Positions 1 through 9,922 of a stretch of 64,000 bases of DNA are shown in pieces. The stretch is from the NCBI GenBank assembly GCA_023459055.1, contig JAEWVR010000015.1:62001-126000 (forward strand). The letters run 5' to 3'. Below the pieces are notes generated by a model. It saw only the letters and a list, made by a program, of their open reading frames with translations. It searched no databases and had not been told where the DNA came from. Every line of letters starts with the position of its first letter. Position 1 is the first letter of the stretch. The stretch is from Fibrobacterota bacterium. Its GTDB lineage: Bacteria; Fibrobacterota; Chitinivibrionia; Chitinivibrionales; Chitinispirillaceae. Made by a program: the position numbers and the translations under genes.

Positions 1-3000
1 GTTGACATTAAGATGTCTCTCCGGCTGCAATAATTCTACAAGTTTACCAAACTGGATATTCTGATGTGCAAAAACCTGCATTGTATTCTGGTATGTCTCA
101 TTTGCAAGATTCTCAATTGTCATATCTGAATCAAATCTGATGTTAAAAGGAAGCATATTGAGAAACAGACCAATTAATGACTCAAATTCAACCCTGTTCC
201 TTCCGGCAATCGGACAGCCGATGATAATGCGTTCCTGTCGTGCATTGCGGTGAAGCATAAGTCCATAAACACTGAGAAGTATTGAAAATGGTGTGATCTT
301 TTTAGCTCCGGCATAAGCGGTTATTTTTCTCATAAGTTCAGGTGGGAGCGTAAAAGTAAGTAATTTTGCCGTAAATTTTAAAGTCTTAGGTCTCTGAAAA
401 TCTGTTGGAAGTGACAAAATGGGAAGACCGGTTTTAAAATAATCTTTCCAGAATGCAACATCTGTATCATTCAGAGGACGGTCTTCAATACGGTTCATAT
501 ACGCTGCATAATCAAAGTAATTAATTTTAAGCGGCTCAAGTACTGCATGATGCTTGTCTTGTGACAAATTATACAGGGCAGACAATTCTTTAAGAATTAT
601 TGCCATTGACCAGCCATCGGAAATAATATGATGAATATAAAAAACAAAAATGTGTTCAGAGTTAGATACACGGTATAATCCGCATTTAAAAAGAGGACCC
701 TGTTCGAGATCATATAAAACCGCTGCCTCATTTTTAATATGCTCTGCAGCCTGTTTTTCACTGTGAGAATTGTCTGTAGAAATGCAATTGACTGCCGATA
801 ACGAAACTGTAATACTGTCTGATAGATTAACTGCAGGTATTCCGTTGACGTCCAAGAACGTTGAGCGTAGTGATGGATGCCGTTGAATGATTGCGTTAAC
901 AGCATTTTCAAGGCGGGGTATATTCAGGATACCTTTAAGACGGAATGTATGCGTGAGATTAAATGCCGGCGTATGCCGGTTGAGTTGACAAAGATACCAT
1001 AGACGTTTCTGTGCGGGGGATAATGTGTTGACTTCAGTGTGTTGAATCGGTTCGTTTACAGTCTGAGATATGGAATCAGGGTTTGATCTGCCAAATTCCA
1101 GAAGGTGTTCAACCTGTTCGTTAATGGTATAGCTACCCATAAGAAAAGACATGTGAAGAATGTATGGGAGCCGTTCATTTATTCTCGCAACAACCTGCGT
1201 GAGCATAAGGGAATTTCCACCCAGATCAATAAAACTGTCATCAGGTGTACAATTACTTATTCCAAGCACCGAATGCCATGCATCAGATACGATTTTGTAA
1301 ATTTGATCCCGTGATGCTATATCTATTATTTGCGGAACAGATTCTGTATGATGTTTATTTACGAGAGTCCCTTCTGTAACTGGAACAGAGGTACTATTGA
1401 CTATTACATCTGATGAGGTGTTGCACTCCTGACCGCAATACTCAATCCAGTGGCGCTCACGCTGGAATTGGTATGATGGAAGTGGAATCCTGTTTGGTAC
1501 TTCTGTATGGTAAAATTGCATCCAGTCAATGGTTAATCCTGATGACCACAGTTTACCGATTGCATCAACAAAAAGGAAACAGTCGCTTGTCTTCTGATTT
1601 ACCTGAGGCAGCGATTGAATTGTAATAGCAGATTCGGGTCCTGGAAAATGCATTTGAATAAGTGTTGAAAGTGTATTTCCAGGACCTATTTCTATAAAAA
1701 CAGGATTTTTTTGCTTTGATAATTCGGTGATACCATCAGAAAATCTTACTGTATTTCTAAGCTGATCTGCCCAATAACTGCTATCTGTGCATTGAATATC
1801 GGTAATCCAGGTCCCACTTACATTTGATATGAAAGGAATGGTTGGTTTGCATAGAGTAATATTGTCAAGATACTCTCTGAATTCCATTGCAGCTTTGTCC
1901 ATTAATGGTGAATGGAATGCATGAGATGTCTTAAGCAAACCGCACCTGATATTCTTTTTCTTCATAGACTCAATAAATGATGTAATTTCTGAAACAGGAC
2001 CTGAAATCACACATGATTCAGGTGCGTTTACAAGTGCAATAACAATAGTTCCGAAGATGTGTTGTGCAAGTTCCTTTTCAGAAAGAGAAATGTATGCCAT
2101 TGAACCTTCAGGCATTGTATCCATAAATTTTGCACGATTGATAACTATTTTCATTCCATCTCTGAAAGAAAATACATTTGCAATAGCAGCAGCGGTAAAT
2201 TCACCAATACTATGTCCAATACAAGCCGCAGGAGTTATTCCGAAAGAGATGAAAAGTCTGGCAATGGCATATTCAACCGCAAACAGTGCTGGTTGTGTAA
2301 AACGTGTTCGTGTAAGCATTTCTGCAGCATCAGGGGAGTTTGTATCCTGAGGAAAGAGAAATCTGAACAGATCTTCACCAGTTTCCTCAAGCATTATTTC
2401 CCGGGCTTCATCAAGTACCTCCTGAATGATGGGCTCAGAATTGTAAAGATTGAGTGCCATACCAGGATATTGTGACCCTTGACCGGAAAATGCGAAAATA
2501 ACTGTTCTTGAAATTGATTCTGGTATCTTTTCCTCCGCCTTATTTACATTTACATTCAATACTTTAATCAGGTCACCAGTCTCTGCACATACCGCATACC
2601 AACGGTTGTTGAATGCCCGTCTACCTGTCTGTAAAGTATACGCAATATCCTGAATCCGGAGTGATTCATTTTTTATTATGAATTGATGCATTTGTCCGAG
2701 CATGTTTGTGAGTTCTGTTTCAGTATGCGCAGATAACGGTATCAGATACCATTCACGATTTTTTTCAGATACTTTACGTAATGGAGGTTCATGCATTATA
2801 ATATGTGCATTTGTACCTCCCATACCAAGAGAGCTGATTCCTGCAATAAGCGGTTTATTCGTGTTTTTCCATGAGACATTTTCTTTTGCGACAATAAAAG
2901 GACTTTCAGGCAGTCTTAGTTCAGGGTTATCTTCAGTAAAGTTAATGGTTGCGGGAAGAGTTCTGTTTTTAAGAGCCAGAGCGGTTTTTATAAGACCTGT

Positions 3001-4098
3001 AACGCCTGCCGCTGTGTCAAGATGTCCGATGTTCGTTTTTACAGATCCTATTGCACAGAACTGGCGCTTGTCTGTTTTTCGACGGAAGGCTTTTGTCAAT
3101 GCACTGATTTCAATTGCATCCCCGAGGCGTGTAGCTGTTCCATGTGCCTCGATAAAAGAGATCTCTTCCGGATTTACATCAGCCATTTCCTGAGCAAGTG
3201 CAACAAGTTTTGCCTGACTGTCAAAGCCCGGTGCAGTATAACCGATTTTTTCTGCTCCGTCATTATTGACAACTGCGCTTCGAATAATTGCGTAAATATG
3301 ATCGCGGTCCTGAATGGCATCTTCAGCTCTTTTAAGAAGTACTACCCCAACACCTTCACCAAATACAATTCCATCAGCATTTTTATCAAATGTCTTGCAG
3401 AGTCCGTCCGGAGAAAAAATCTCACCCTCTGTATAAAGCGATGCTCTTGAACGTGGCGATTGAAGTGATACTCCTCCACATAATGCATAATTACATTGGC
3501 CGGTAAGAAGCGACTGATAGCCAACCTGAATTGCAACAAGTGATGTTGAGCAAGCAGAATTAACAGCATAGCTTGGTCCGTTGAGTCCGAGTTTATATGA
3601 TACTCTGCTGCACAGATGATCCTTGTCATTTCCAATGAATGTCAGCAGATTAACAATGTCTTCAAAACGTTTTTTCTGAGAGAGTATATTTTTGACAAAA
3701 TAGTAATTCATTCCCGCGCCGGCAAATACTCCCACAGATCCCCCGGTCGACTCTGGTGTATAACCTGCATCTTCAAATGCTTCCCATGCACATTCAAGGA
3801 AAATTCTCTGCTGAGGATCTATAAGTTCTGCTTCGCGCGGACTGTAACCAAAAAACGAGGATGCAAACATGTCGGAATTGTGAAGAATTCCCGCCCGTTT
3901 GATACATCTTGAATTGTTAAGTATTTCTTCAGGTACACCCAAGTTCCGTAATGTATTATCATTAAGCTGTTCAACACAACATTTTCCTTCAACAAGATTT
4001 GCCCAGAAATCCGCTATAGTATCAGCTCCTGGAAATCTACCTGACATACCTATAATTGCAACACTCTGAGAGATTTGTTCTTCTGTAAGTTTATCCAT
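1..4098 (-). CDS. Hybrid PKS-NRPS protein, KS-AT-carrier-condensation, C-terminus beyond window
   Basis: The frame is open for 1366 codons from ATG at 4098 to the left edge, so the protein is incomplete. It opens with a ketosynthase (about residues 10-430) with Cys183 in NSACSTS, His319 in EAHGTA and His359 in KTNIGH, the complete Claisen-condensation triad. An acyltransferase follows (about 530-830) with nucleophile Ser630 in GHSIGE. A carrier domain has its phosphopantetheine Ser963 in LGGNSL. A condensation domain starts near residue 1020 with HHIISDG at 1156-1162. No ketoreductase, dehydratase or adenylation domain lies within the visible part. The KS-AT unit should add one (alkyl)malonyl-derived unit and the condensation domain should pass the chain to an amino acid activated further left. 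It is third in the operon, 13 bases after the previous stop, with an AAAGG ribosome site. Module identity is well supported; the product is unknown. Confidence 0.93.
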   Translation of the reverse strand, partial: MDKLTEEQISQSVAIIGMSGRFPGADTIADFWANLVEGKCCVEQLNDNTLRNLGVPEEILNNSRCIKRAGILHNSDMFASSFFGYSPREAELIDPQQRIFLECAWEAFEDAGYTPESTGGSVGVFAGAGMNYYFVKNILSQKKRFEDIVNLLTFIGNDKDHLCSRVSYKLGLNGPSYAVNSACSTSLVAIQVGYQSLLTGQCNYALCGGVSLQSPRSRASLYTEGEIFSPDGLCKTFDKNADGIVFGEGVGVVLLKRAEDAIQDRDHIYAIIRSAVVNNDGAEKIGYTAPGFDSQAKLVALAQEMADVNPEEISFIEAHGTATRLGDAIEISALTKAFRRKTDKRQFCAIGSVKTNIGHLDTAAGVTGLIKTALALKNRTLPATINFTEDNPELRLPESPFIVAKENVSWKNTNKPLIAGISSLGMGGTNAHIIMHEPPLRKVSEKNREWYLIPLSAHTETELTNMLGQMHQFIIKNESLRIQDIAYTLQTGRRAFNNRWYAVCAETGDLIKVLNVNVNKAEEKIPESISRTVIFAFSGQGSQYPGMALNLYNSEPIIQEVLDEAREIMLEETGEDLFRFLFPQDTNSPDAAEMLTRTRFTQPALFAVEYAIARLFISFGITPAACIGHSIGEFTAAAIANVFSFRDGMKIVINRAKFMDTMPEGSMAYISLSEKELAQHIFGTIVIALVNAPESCVISGPVSEITSFIESMKKKNIRCGLLKTSHAFHSPLMDKAAMEFREYLDNITLCKPTIPFISNVSGTWITDIQCTDSSYWADQLRNTVRFSDGITELSKQKNPVFIEIGPGNTLSTLIQMHFPGPESAITIQSLPQVNQKTSDCFLFVDAIGKLWSSGLTIDWMQFYHTEVPNRIPLPSYQFQRERHWIEYCGQECNTSSDVIVNSTSVPVTEGTLVNKHHTESVPQIIDIASRDQIYKIVSDAWHSVLGISNCTPDDSFIDLGGNSLMLTQVVARINERLPYILHMSFLMGSYTINEQVEHLLEFGRSNPDSISQTVNEPIQHTEVNTLSPAQKRLWYLCQLNRHTPAFNLTHTFRLKGILNIPRLENAVNAIIQRHPSLRSTFLDVNGIPAVNLSDSITVSLSAVNCISTDNSHSEKQAAEHIKNEAAVLYDLEQGPLFKCGLYRVSNSEHIFVFYIHHIISDGWSMAIILKELSALYNLSQDKHHAVLEPLKINYFDYAAYMNRIEDRPLNDTDVAFWKDYFKTGLPILSLPTDFQRPKTLKFTAKLLTFTLPPELMRKITAYAGAKKITPFSILLSVYGLMLHRNARQERIIIGCPIAGRNRVEFESLIGLFLNMLPFNIRFDSDMTIENLANETYQNTMQVFAHQNIQFGKLVELLQPERHLNVN

Positions 4099-4111
4099 AA
4101 AAAGCCTTTGT

Positions 4112-7100
4112 TTACAAATTCATTCTTGAACCGGATTGCTGCTGACGTTTTCGTAGCATTTCCATACCTGACAGTCTGCGAGGTTTTGTCTCTTCAGCAG
4201 AAGATCGGGGTACAGTAGGATCATGTGATATTTTGCCTGAAATAAAACCGGACAGTGTTTTTATCGTTGTGTATTTGAATAGATCTACAAGCATTAGTCC
4301 TGCATTAAATTCTTTTTCAAGATCAGATAAAATCTGAGGCAACTGGAGTGAGCTGCCGCCAATGTCAAAGAAATTAGTTGTGGTACAGAATGTATCTCTT
4401 CGCAAGACTCTTTTCCAGATCTCAATAATTTTGTGCTCGGTCGAGAGTACATCAGTTGTTCCGGATACCGGTGGTGGAGTGTATGAACTGATTTTAACAA
4501 AATTCTGTTCAATTGCTGCTCTAATCTTGTCAAGTGTAGCGAGGTTTTCAACAATATCTTTATAGTGAATGTTACGAGATTGTATTTCAGCTGATAATTC
4601 GTGCTGAATTTCCGGTTCTATTGGTGAATTTTTGTCAGTATTAATAAGGGCACTATCAGTGGCTTTAAATTCCGGGATAGTCTCGGGTAAATTAAGAATA
4701 AGACCGTTATCATATCTGGCCGGAGGATGGATTTTCATGATTTTTTTAAGAAAATCAAATGCCGGCAGGTTCCGTTCCGTTTTTTTGAAACGCAGAAAGA
4801 TACTTTGAGCATTATATTGTCGGGCGTTATCGATGAGCTTGTTTAAAACCTGAAATTCAACACCACGTCCCAGGACTCTGCATGACAAAAGAAACAGGTC
4901 GATTGTGAATGTTGTACCGTCCATATAACCTGATGTCATTCCAACAATACCGTAATCACCAAACCGGTCTTTTACAGATATGGAATGTATTTCATGTCCA
5001 TTCTGGTGCATCCGGTTGATTTCATGATAAGAAAGTTTTGTATCAGAAAAATTAAACTGATTTGTCCTGAATGTTAATTGAGAAAGCCGTTCACCGTTTT
5101 GTTCATTGAAAGAATCAAATCTGACTTCAATTTCTAACGTGTCAATAAAATCTGCATAAGAACCTGCACGAGAGCGGACTGTATTACGTAATTTTTCAAG
5201 ATGATAATAATCAGATCTCTTACGATCCTCATTGGTAAGTTTAGGAGTATCAAGCATCCATAAACCATTTATAAATGATGGAATATAATGTTGACATGAT
5301 GGAAATTGTAATGTGAGAACCTGTTTTAAAGCTCCCGAAATTTCAGCACACTCAACCGGATTATCATCAATGACAAGAAAACTGTCAAGACCGACATTGA
5401 TTTCCTCTGCAAGCTGTTGAATATTTTCTGATTTTGGATTCCAGTTGATTTTCTTTGAGTAAATTGATGAATCAAAAAGCTGCATTTGTTTGTTTTCAGA
5501 AAAAACAGCACATACATCATCTTCTCTGTTTTTACTTACGAGAGTAAGGAGTTTTCCGGATTCTGCCTGTTTGGCCAGAAAAATCTGGAATGCAGCATAG
5601 TTTTCAGAAATATCAATAGTATGTATACCATCCTCTGCGGCAATTCCACCCCATAATGTATTATCACAATCAACAGAAATAACTTTTACAGGTTTCTGTA
5701 AAGTCACAAACAGGCGGCGGATAATTGATGTTGCAATAACAGTATGAAATTCATCTGTATAGGGAATATGGCCATTGTCAAGACGCAACTGATCATGGTA
5801 GATTTTAACTGGATACCATGTGAACATAGTACTGTATGTTGTTGCATATACACCCGGAAGTGCATTAAATTGGTTTAGATATTTTTCTGTTGTTTCGTCA
5901 ATAATTTCTTTAATTATCTGATTCTTCAGAATATCAGGACCTGGAGGACAGAAAAATATTAGATAAGTAGATTTACTTGATGACAATGAATATGTCAATG
6001 CAGTGTGTATTTCATCATACCGGATTATGAGCGTTTCTTTAAATTGTGAGTCATTACTATCCGCAAGATCTTCAACTCTCAGAAGCAGTACATTGCATCC
6101 GTTTTTGTTAGTATTTAAAACAGATGATGGATCAAGAAGTTGCTGCATGATTTGTCCGGTTGGAGCAAAAACCGGTTCATACTTAAGATCAAGCCTTTTT
6201 AGCCAGAACCCGAGGCTTTCTGATATCAGATCTGCGGTGAATGTGGCACTTACAGCGATACGTTTTGCTGCCGGTTTATCTGATGTGTTGTTGTTTAATA
6301 TGATTAATGATGGATCTGTTAGAACATTGTCGAGAAAATCAAGGAATTTTTTTAGTAATGTATCAGCTTCTTCACTTGTAAATATATCTGTTGAATACTT
6401 GAGCTGACCAGATGCATAGTTACTGCGTTCAATAATTTCAAGAGTAATGTCAAATTGACCTTCCTGCTGCGGAATAGGAAATGGTTTGATTCGTAAACCA
6501 TCAAGGGTTCGCACCTGATTATTATTATCTGTTTCATAAATAAAGTCTGATGCCTGACCAAGGAGCGCGCGCGAAATGTAATTGAAAAAAACCTGAATTA
6601 CCGGTTGTGCGTTGTTATTTCTTACCTTATTGATATTTGCAACCAATTCCGGAAATGGTATGTGCTGGAATTCTGAAACACGGTTCAGAATAGAATGCAT
6701 TAATTTAATGAACTCATCGAAATGGCAATAGGAGTCAATTTCTGCCGGGATTGCCATTGTGTTGACAAAATAACCAACTGTATCTGTAAATAATGAATTA
6801 AGCCGGTTTGCAAAAGGAAAACCGATTGTAAATTTTGATAATCCGGATTCCCTGTGAATTAAATATGCATATACAGAAAAAAGGATGGTGCTGACTGAAA
6901 CACCATGATCTCTTGCATTATTCAGGATTTTTCTGAAAGTTTCAGAGTTAATTGTGAATGGAATGCTGCTACCCTTATATGCAGGATTTATTTGGCGTTC
7001 TGAACCGGTTAAATACGAAATCCTGTTCAGACACGGTTTAAGCATACCAATGTATGAATTAATATTTTTGTTAAAATTATTATCAGAGATATGTGAATGC

Positions 7101-7828
7101 TGATCAAGTGAAAAATCAATATATGTATAGGATGGTTCACAATTAATCAGGGTGTTGGTTGAACCTGACAGGTTGCAGTTATAGAATGCAAGAAGTTCTT
7201 TAAGAAGAATTCTGATTGACCAGGCATCAACAATTGCATGATGCATGGTAATCAGAACAACAGGAGAATCTGAATCTGAATTATGGACTGCCCATCGTAC
7301 CAGCGGGCCTTCTTCTATGTTGAATTTCTGAGCATAATCTCTTTTAATAAGTGTTTTCAATGTATCTTCAGAGTAGTTCTCATTATAAAAAGATAAAGGT
7401 GTCTCGACACTATCCGAAATTACCTGACAAAGCAGACCATCCTCTTTTTCATTGTGCTGCACAGTTCTGAACGAAGCCCGTAACTGAGTGTGTTTATTTA
7501 GTACTGAATTACATGCTGATTCAAATGCTGTTTTGTTGATCGGACTGCACAGACGGAAACTGATTGCCACATGATAGGCTGTTGTTGATGGCATTAATTT
7601 CTGGATAAATACCAGAGCTTCCTGATTTATAGAGGCGGGAGCAATCATACACCATCGTGTTGAATATGGATGAATCAGATTAATGAGACTGCTCTTATAT
7701 TTTTTGACAATCTCTTTAATAGTATCATCCATGACTCCATCAGTTGCATGAAAACGAAGTATTCCGTTTTCTTCACGAAACAGGATTTTGTTTTTTCCGA
7801 TAAAGTAAATAAGATCCTTGAGATTCAA
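4112..7828 (-). CDS. TubC docking - condensation - FkbH-like - carrier protein megasynthase subunit
   Basis: This 1238-residue protein has four parts. Residues 1-55 resemble a TubC-type N-terminal docking domain. Residues about 60-510 are an NRPS condensation domain with HHAIVDA at 196-202, where the usual final Gly is Ala. Residues about 520-1045 are a complete FkbH-like unit: an N-terminal region, a HAD core with DCDNTLW at 720-726 and DDNP at 821-824, and a GNAT-like tail. Residues about 1125-1200 are a carrier domain with Ser1160 in IGGSS. FkbH domains are known to take 1,3-bisphosphoglycerate and load a glyceryl unit onto a carrier protein, so this module probably supplies glycerate instead of an amino acid; there is no adenylation domain. 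The start is TTG at 7828, whose TTGA overlaps the preceding stop by 4 bases, after GAAGGTG; translational coupling is likely. The function of the condensation domain in this setting is inferred. Confidence 0.9.
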   Translation of the reverse strand: MNLKDLIYFIGKNKILFREENGILRFHATDGVMDDTIKEIVKKYKSSLINLIHPYSTRWCMIAPASINQEALVFIQKLMPSTTAYHVAISFRLCSPINKTAFESACNSVLNKHTQLRASFRTVQHNEKEDGLLCQVISDSVETPLSFYNENYSEDTLKTLIKRDYAQKFNIEEGPLVRWAVHNSDSDSPVVLITMHHAIVDAWSIRILLKELLAFYNCNLSGSTNTLINCEPSYTYIDFSLDQHSHISDNNFNKNINSYIGMLKPCLNRISYLTGSERQINPAYKGSSIPFTINSETFRKILNNARDHGVSVSTILFSVYAYLIHRESGLSKFTIGFPFANRLNSLFTDTVGYFVNTMAIPAEIDSYCHFDEFIKLMHSILNRVSEFQHIPFPELVANINKVRNNNAQPVIQVFFNYISRALLGQASDFIYETDNNNQVRTLDGLRIKPFPIPQQEGQFDITLEIIERSNYASGQLKYSTDIFTSEEADTLLKKFLDFLDNVLTDPSLIILNNNTSDKPAAKRIAVSATFTADLISESLGFWLKRLDLKYEPVFAPTGQIMQQLLDPSSVLNTNKNGCNVLLLRVEDLADSNDSQFKETLIIRYDEIHTALTYSLSSSKSTYLIFFCPPGPDILKNQIIKEIIDETTEKYLNQFNALPGVYATTYSTMFTWYPVKIYHDQLRLDNGHIPYTDEFHTVIATSIIRRLFVTLQKPVKVISVDCDNTLWGGIAAEDGIHTIDISENYAAFQIFLAKQAESGKLLTLVSKNREDDVCAVFSENKQMQLFDSSIYSKKINWNPKSENIQQLAEEINVGLDSFLVIDDNPVECAEISGALKQVLTLQFPSCQHYIPSFINGLWMLDTPKLTNEDRKRSDYYHLEKLRNTVRSRAGSYADFIDTLEIEVRFDSFNEQNGERLSQLTFRTNQFNFSDTKLSYHEINRMHQNGHEIHSISVKDRFGDYGIVGMTSGYMDGTTFTIDLFLLSCRVLGRGVEFQVLNKLIDNARQYNAQSIFLRFKKTERNLPAFDFLKKIMKIHPPARYDNGLILNLPETIPEFKATDSALINTDKNSPIEPEIQHELSAEIQSRNIHYKDIVENLATLDKIRAAIEQNFVKISSYTPPPVSGTTDVLSTEHKIIEIWKRVLRRDTFCTTTNFFDIGGSSLQLPQILSDLEKEFNAGLMLVDLFKYTTIKTLSGFISGKISHDPTVPRSSAEETKPRRLSGMEMLRKRQQQSGSRMNL

Positions 7829-9033
7829 ATTTCACCTTCTTCAAAACGGTCTTGTTTTGCAATAGTTGAATTGTCACTGTTTAGTGACTTTGTGTCTTCA
7901 ATGAGTTTAATAATATCGTTAATAGAATGATTGTAAAAATATTCCAGTCCCGGGATAATGTTGTATTTAATCTCAAGTTGATTTCTTAACATCACAGAAC
8001 CGACAGAATCAAGCCCTGTATTTCCAAGCGGTGTATCAGGGAGTATCTGGTCTGAAGGTATTTCAAGTATCTGACTTATGGTATTTCGTAAATCTTGAAG
8101 CAGATCTTTTTCAGAAACGACTGATAAATCTGTTGTGCAGCTATTTTTATGTTCGATTGTTTGGTTTGATGATTTTTTGTCAACACCGGTTTGGTTAATC
8201 TGTTGTGTTGAGGCATCACTTTTTTTTCCACTGCCAGCGAAAAGGAGTCTTACTATTGAATGATCATTGGTTTTTAACATTGAACTCCAATTGACAGCAA
8301 GATTATTGTAGTCTTCAGCTGATAAGAATCCATCCTGTAACAATTGGAGTGCAATACCGGAACCTTCTGATTGTTGAAATGCAAGGTCTCCGGTTATATG
8401 GTTATTGGCAGCCAGAACATCAAATGAAACATCTGAAAAACCGGAGAGCGAAAGTAATTGCGGTAATTGTCTTCCGATACAGGGGCTTCCCCGGTCTGCT
8501 TTTCTTGCTTTGCAATATGCTGTATAAAGATTATTTAATTCCGGGACAGCTGGATATGTCTGCACATGATAATCAAAATCGTTATCAATAAAAACAGCAC
8601 GTCCACCTGCTTTGAGTACCCTTTTCACTTCAAGCATCGCAGCGATAGGATCAGGAAGATGTTCCAGGACAAGTCTGATAACAATAAAATCAAATGTGTT
8701 ATCCGGAAAGTCAAGTTTTAAGATAGATTGTTTGAAAACGGTACATCGTGTTAACTTTTTCGATTGGATATTCTTAGATGCTGCCTGGAACAGATAATCG
8801 GCAATTTCAATTCCTGTACAGTTTAGTAATGGATAGAGATTACACAGTTTTTCAATCAAATGACCTGGTCCGCAACCACAATCAAGAATGTTCATACCAT
8901 CACGGAGACCAAGCTTTTTATATAGCAAGTATTCCTGTTCCCAGAACAGATCAACCTGGGAATTGAGTCGAAGTATTTCACGTTCTCTGTTAACTGCGAA
9001 ATTGTCAATATTATAGGAACCGCTTATTGACAT
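7825..9033 (-). CDS. SAM-dependent methyltransferase fused to an acyl/peptidyl carrier domain
   Basis: This 402-residue protein is probably the first of the biosynthetic operon. Residues about 30-200 form a class I methyltransferase: motif I is DCGCGPG at 51-57, an acidic residue in GIEIAD (about 75-80) should bind the SAM ribose, and LVLEHLPD follows near 121-128. After a linker rich in Ser/Thr/Lys, residues about 306-385 form a carrier domain with GLDS and phosphopantetheine Ser343. No condensing or activating domain is present, so the carrier must be loaded by another enzyme. It could hold a starter unit that is methylated in place, or it could supply a methylated unit to the FkbH-containing partner. 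ATG at 9033 lies 7 bases after GAGGA. The 3' end overlaps the next gene by 4 bases. Substrate is unknown. Confidence 0.88.
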   Translation of the reverse strand: MSISGSYNIDNFAVNREREILRLNSQVDLFWEQEYLLYKKLGLRDGMNILDCGCGPGHLIEKLCNLYPLLNCTGIEIADYLFQAASKNIQSKKLTRCTVFKQSILKLDFPDNTFDFIVIRLVLEHLPDPIAAMLEVKRVLKAGGRAVFIDNDFDYHVQTYPAVPELNNLYTAYCKARKADRGSPCIGRQLPQLLSLSGFSDVSFDVLAANNHITGDLAFQQSEGSGIALQLLQDGFLSAEDYNNLAVNWSSMLKTNDHSIVRLLFAGSGKKSDASTQQINQTGVDKKSSNQTIEHKNSCTTDLSVVSEKDLLQDLRNTISQILEIPSDQILPDTPLGNTGLDSVGSVMLRNQLEIKYNIIPGLEYFYNHSINDIIKLIEDTKSLNSDNSTIAKQDRFEEGEI

Positions 9034-9386
9034 GCTTGTATCCTCATGCTGTTTGGTATGTGAATATTATAACTTCAAGTAGTTTAGTCTTATTGGTATT
9101 GTGATCTAAGCGTTTGGTACAAATCCTGGATTAATTGAATGTCGGATTAATCATGGCACATAAAAATACTTGTATTCAGATGCACGCCAGCAACCTAACT
9201 TAATGAATCCTGATTCAAAAAAAGGACCAATTATTCCTGTGAATATATGTTTTTCTAAACCTGAAAACACCATAAATCTTCATATTAAGGATAGTTACAT
9301 AATTGTGTAAATCTGCAAACAACAAAATTAATAGGTATTCCAGAAGTCCGAAGCGTTGCGGTCAAGGGAAGAAAAACTATAACTGT
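9034..9386. other. Intergenic leader region of the biosynthetic operon
   Basis: No coding frame can be supported here. It holds the GAGGA ribosome site (9041-9045 on the minus strand) and the -10 candidate for the operon to its left. The rest is AT-rich with no repeat or RNA that I recognise. Confidence 0.5.
9066..9071 (-). promoter_or_regulatory. Candidate -10 box of the NRPS/PKS operon
   Basis: On the minus strand a perfect TATAAT occupies 9071-9066, about 33 bases upstream of the ATG at 9033. The -35 position holds only a weak match (TAAGAC or AATAAG at 16-18 bases spacing), so an activator may be needed or the match may be chance. Confidence 0.4.
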
Positions 9387-9826
9387 TTAATTTTCAGAAT
9401 TAATGCAGTTCCGACCATTGTGTTTTGAACGGTAGAGAGCCTGATCTGCACGTACTGGAAGTGCTTCTAAGGTAATCTCTGAGCCTGATTTCAGACTTGA
9501 AGTGCCCAGGTTGATTGTAACGTTAATATCAAGTGGATCTGTTTTTTTGACTCTAATGGTAGTTTGTGCCACATAGGAGCGTATGTGTTTTGTCGCATTT
9601 AGAACAACCTCTTCATTGCAAGGGTAGAACACAAAAGAAATTCGTCACCACCATACCGTCCGGCAAAATCAGATAACCGTGTTTGTCGGTGAAGTCGTCG
9701 GGGGATTTCGCGTAAAACTTCATTACCCGTATCAATGAATGGTTCATAGCACGCCGCAACACTGAGTAATCCCATACAGGTAGTCATCCGGGCAAATTCC
9801 ACAAAGGTCTTCAACAAATCAAACAA
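9387..9826 (-). pseudogene. Decayed GGDEF (diguanylate cyclase) gene
   Basis: Two overlapping minus-strand frames together spell a GGDEF domain. The upstream piece (9826 to 9599) contains NEVLREIPRRL and AGRYGGDEFLL, the active-site loop. It runs into a stop after a shift near 9625. The downstream piece (from about 9632 to 9387) continues in another frame with the helix after the loop, INVTINLGTSS and VRADQALYRSKHNGRN, the normal end of the domain. The N-terminal strand that should carry the metal-binding D-x-D-x-F-K-x-x-N-D motif is not recognisable. A frameshifted relic without sensor domain is the simplest reading. Loss of cyclase activity is inferred. Confidence 0.8.
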
Positions 9827-9922
9827 TTGTGAACAAATGTTGGGAAAAAACGCATCGCGTTAAGTGAATGTTGTAAATGGCAGGTCAACATCAGACAAAC
9901 AAGTAGAATTATCAATTGGTCT

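Noticed and set aside
2057..3912. Several plus-strand ORFs of 90-160 codons opposite the PKS gene
   Set aside because: They are antisense to an intact KS-AT frame with all catalytic motifs, and show no family resemblance.
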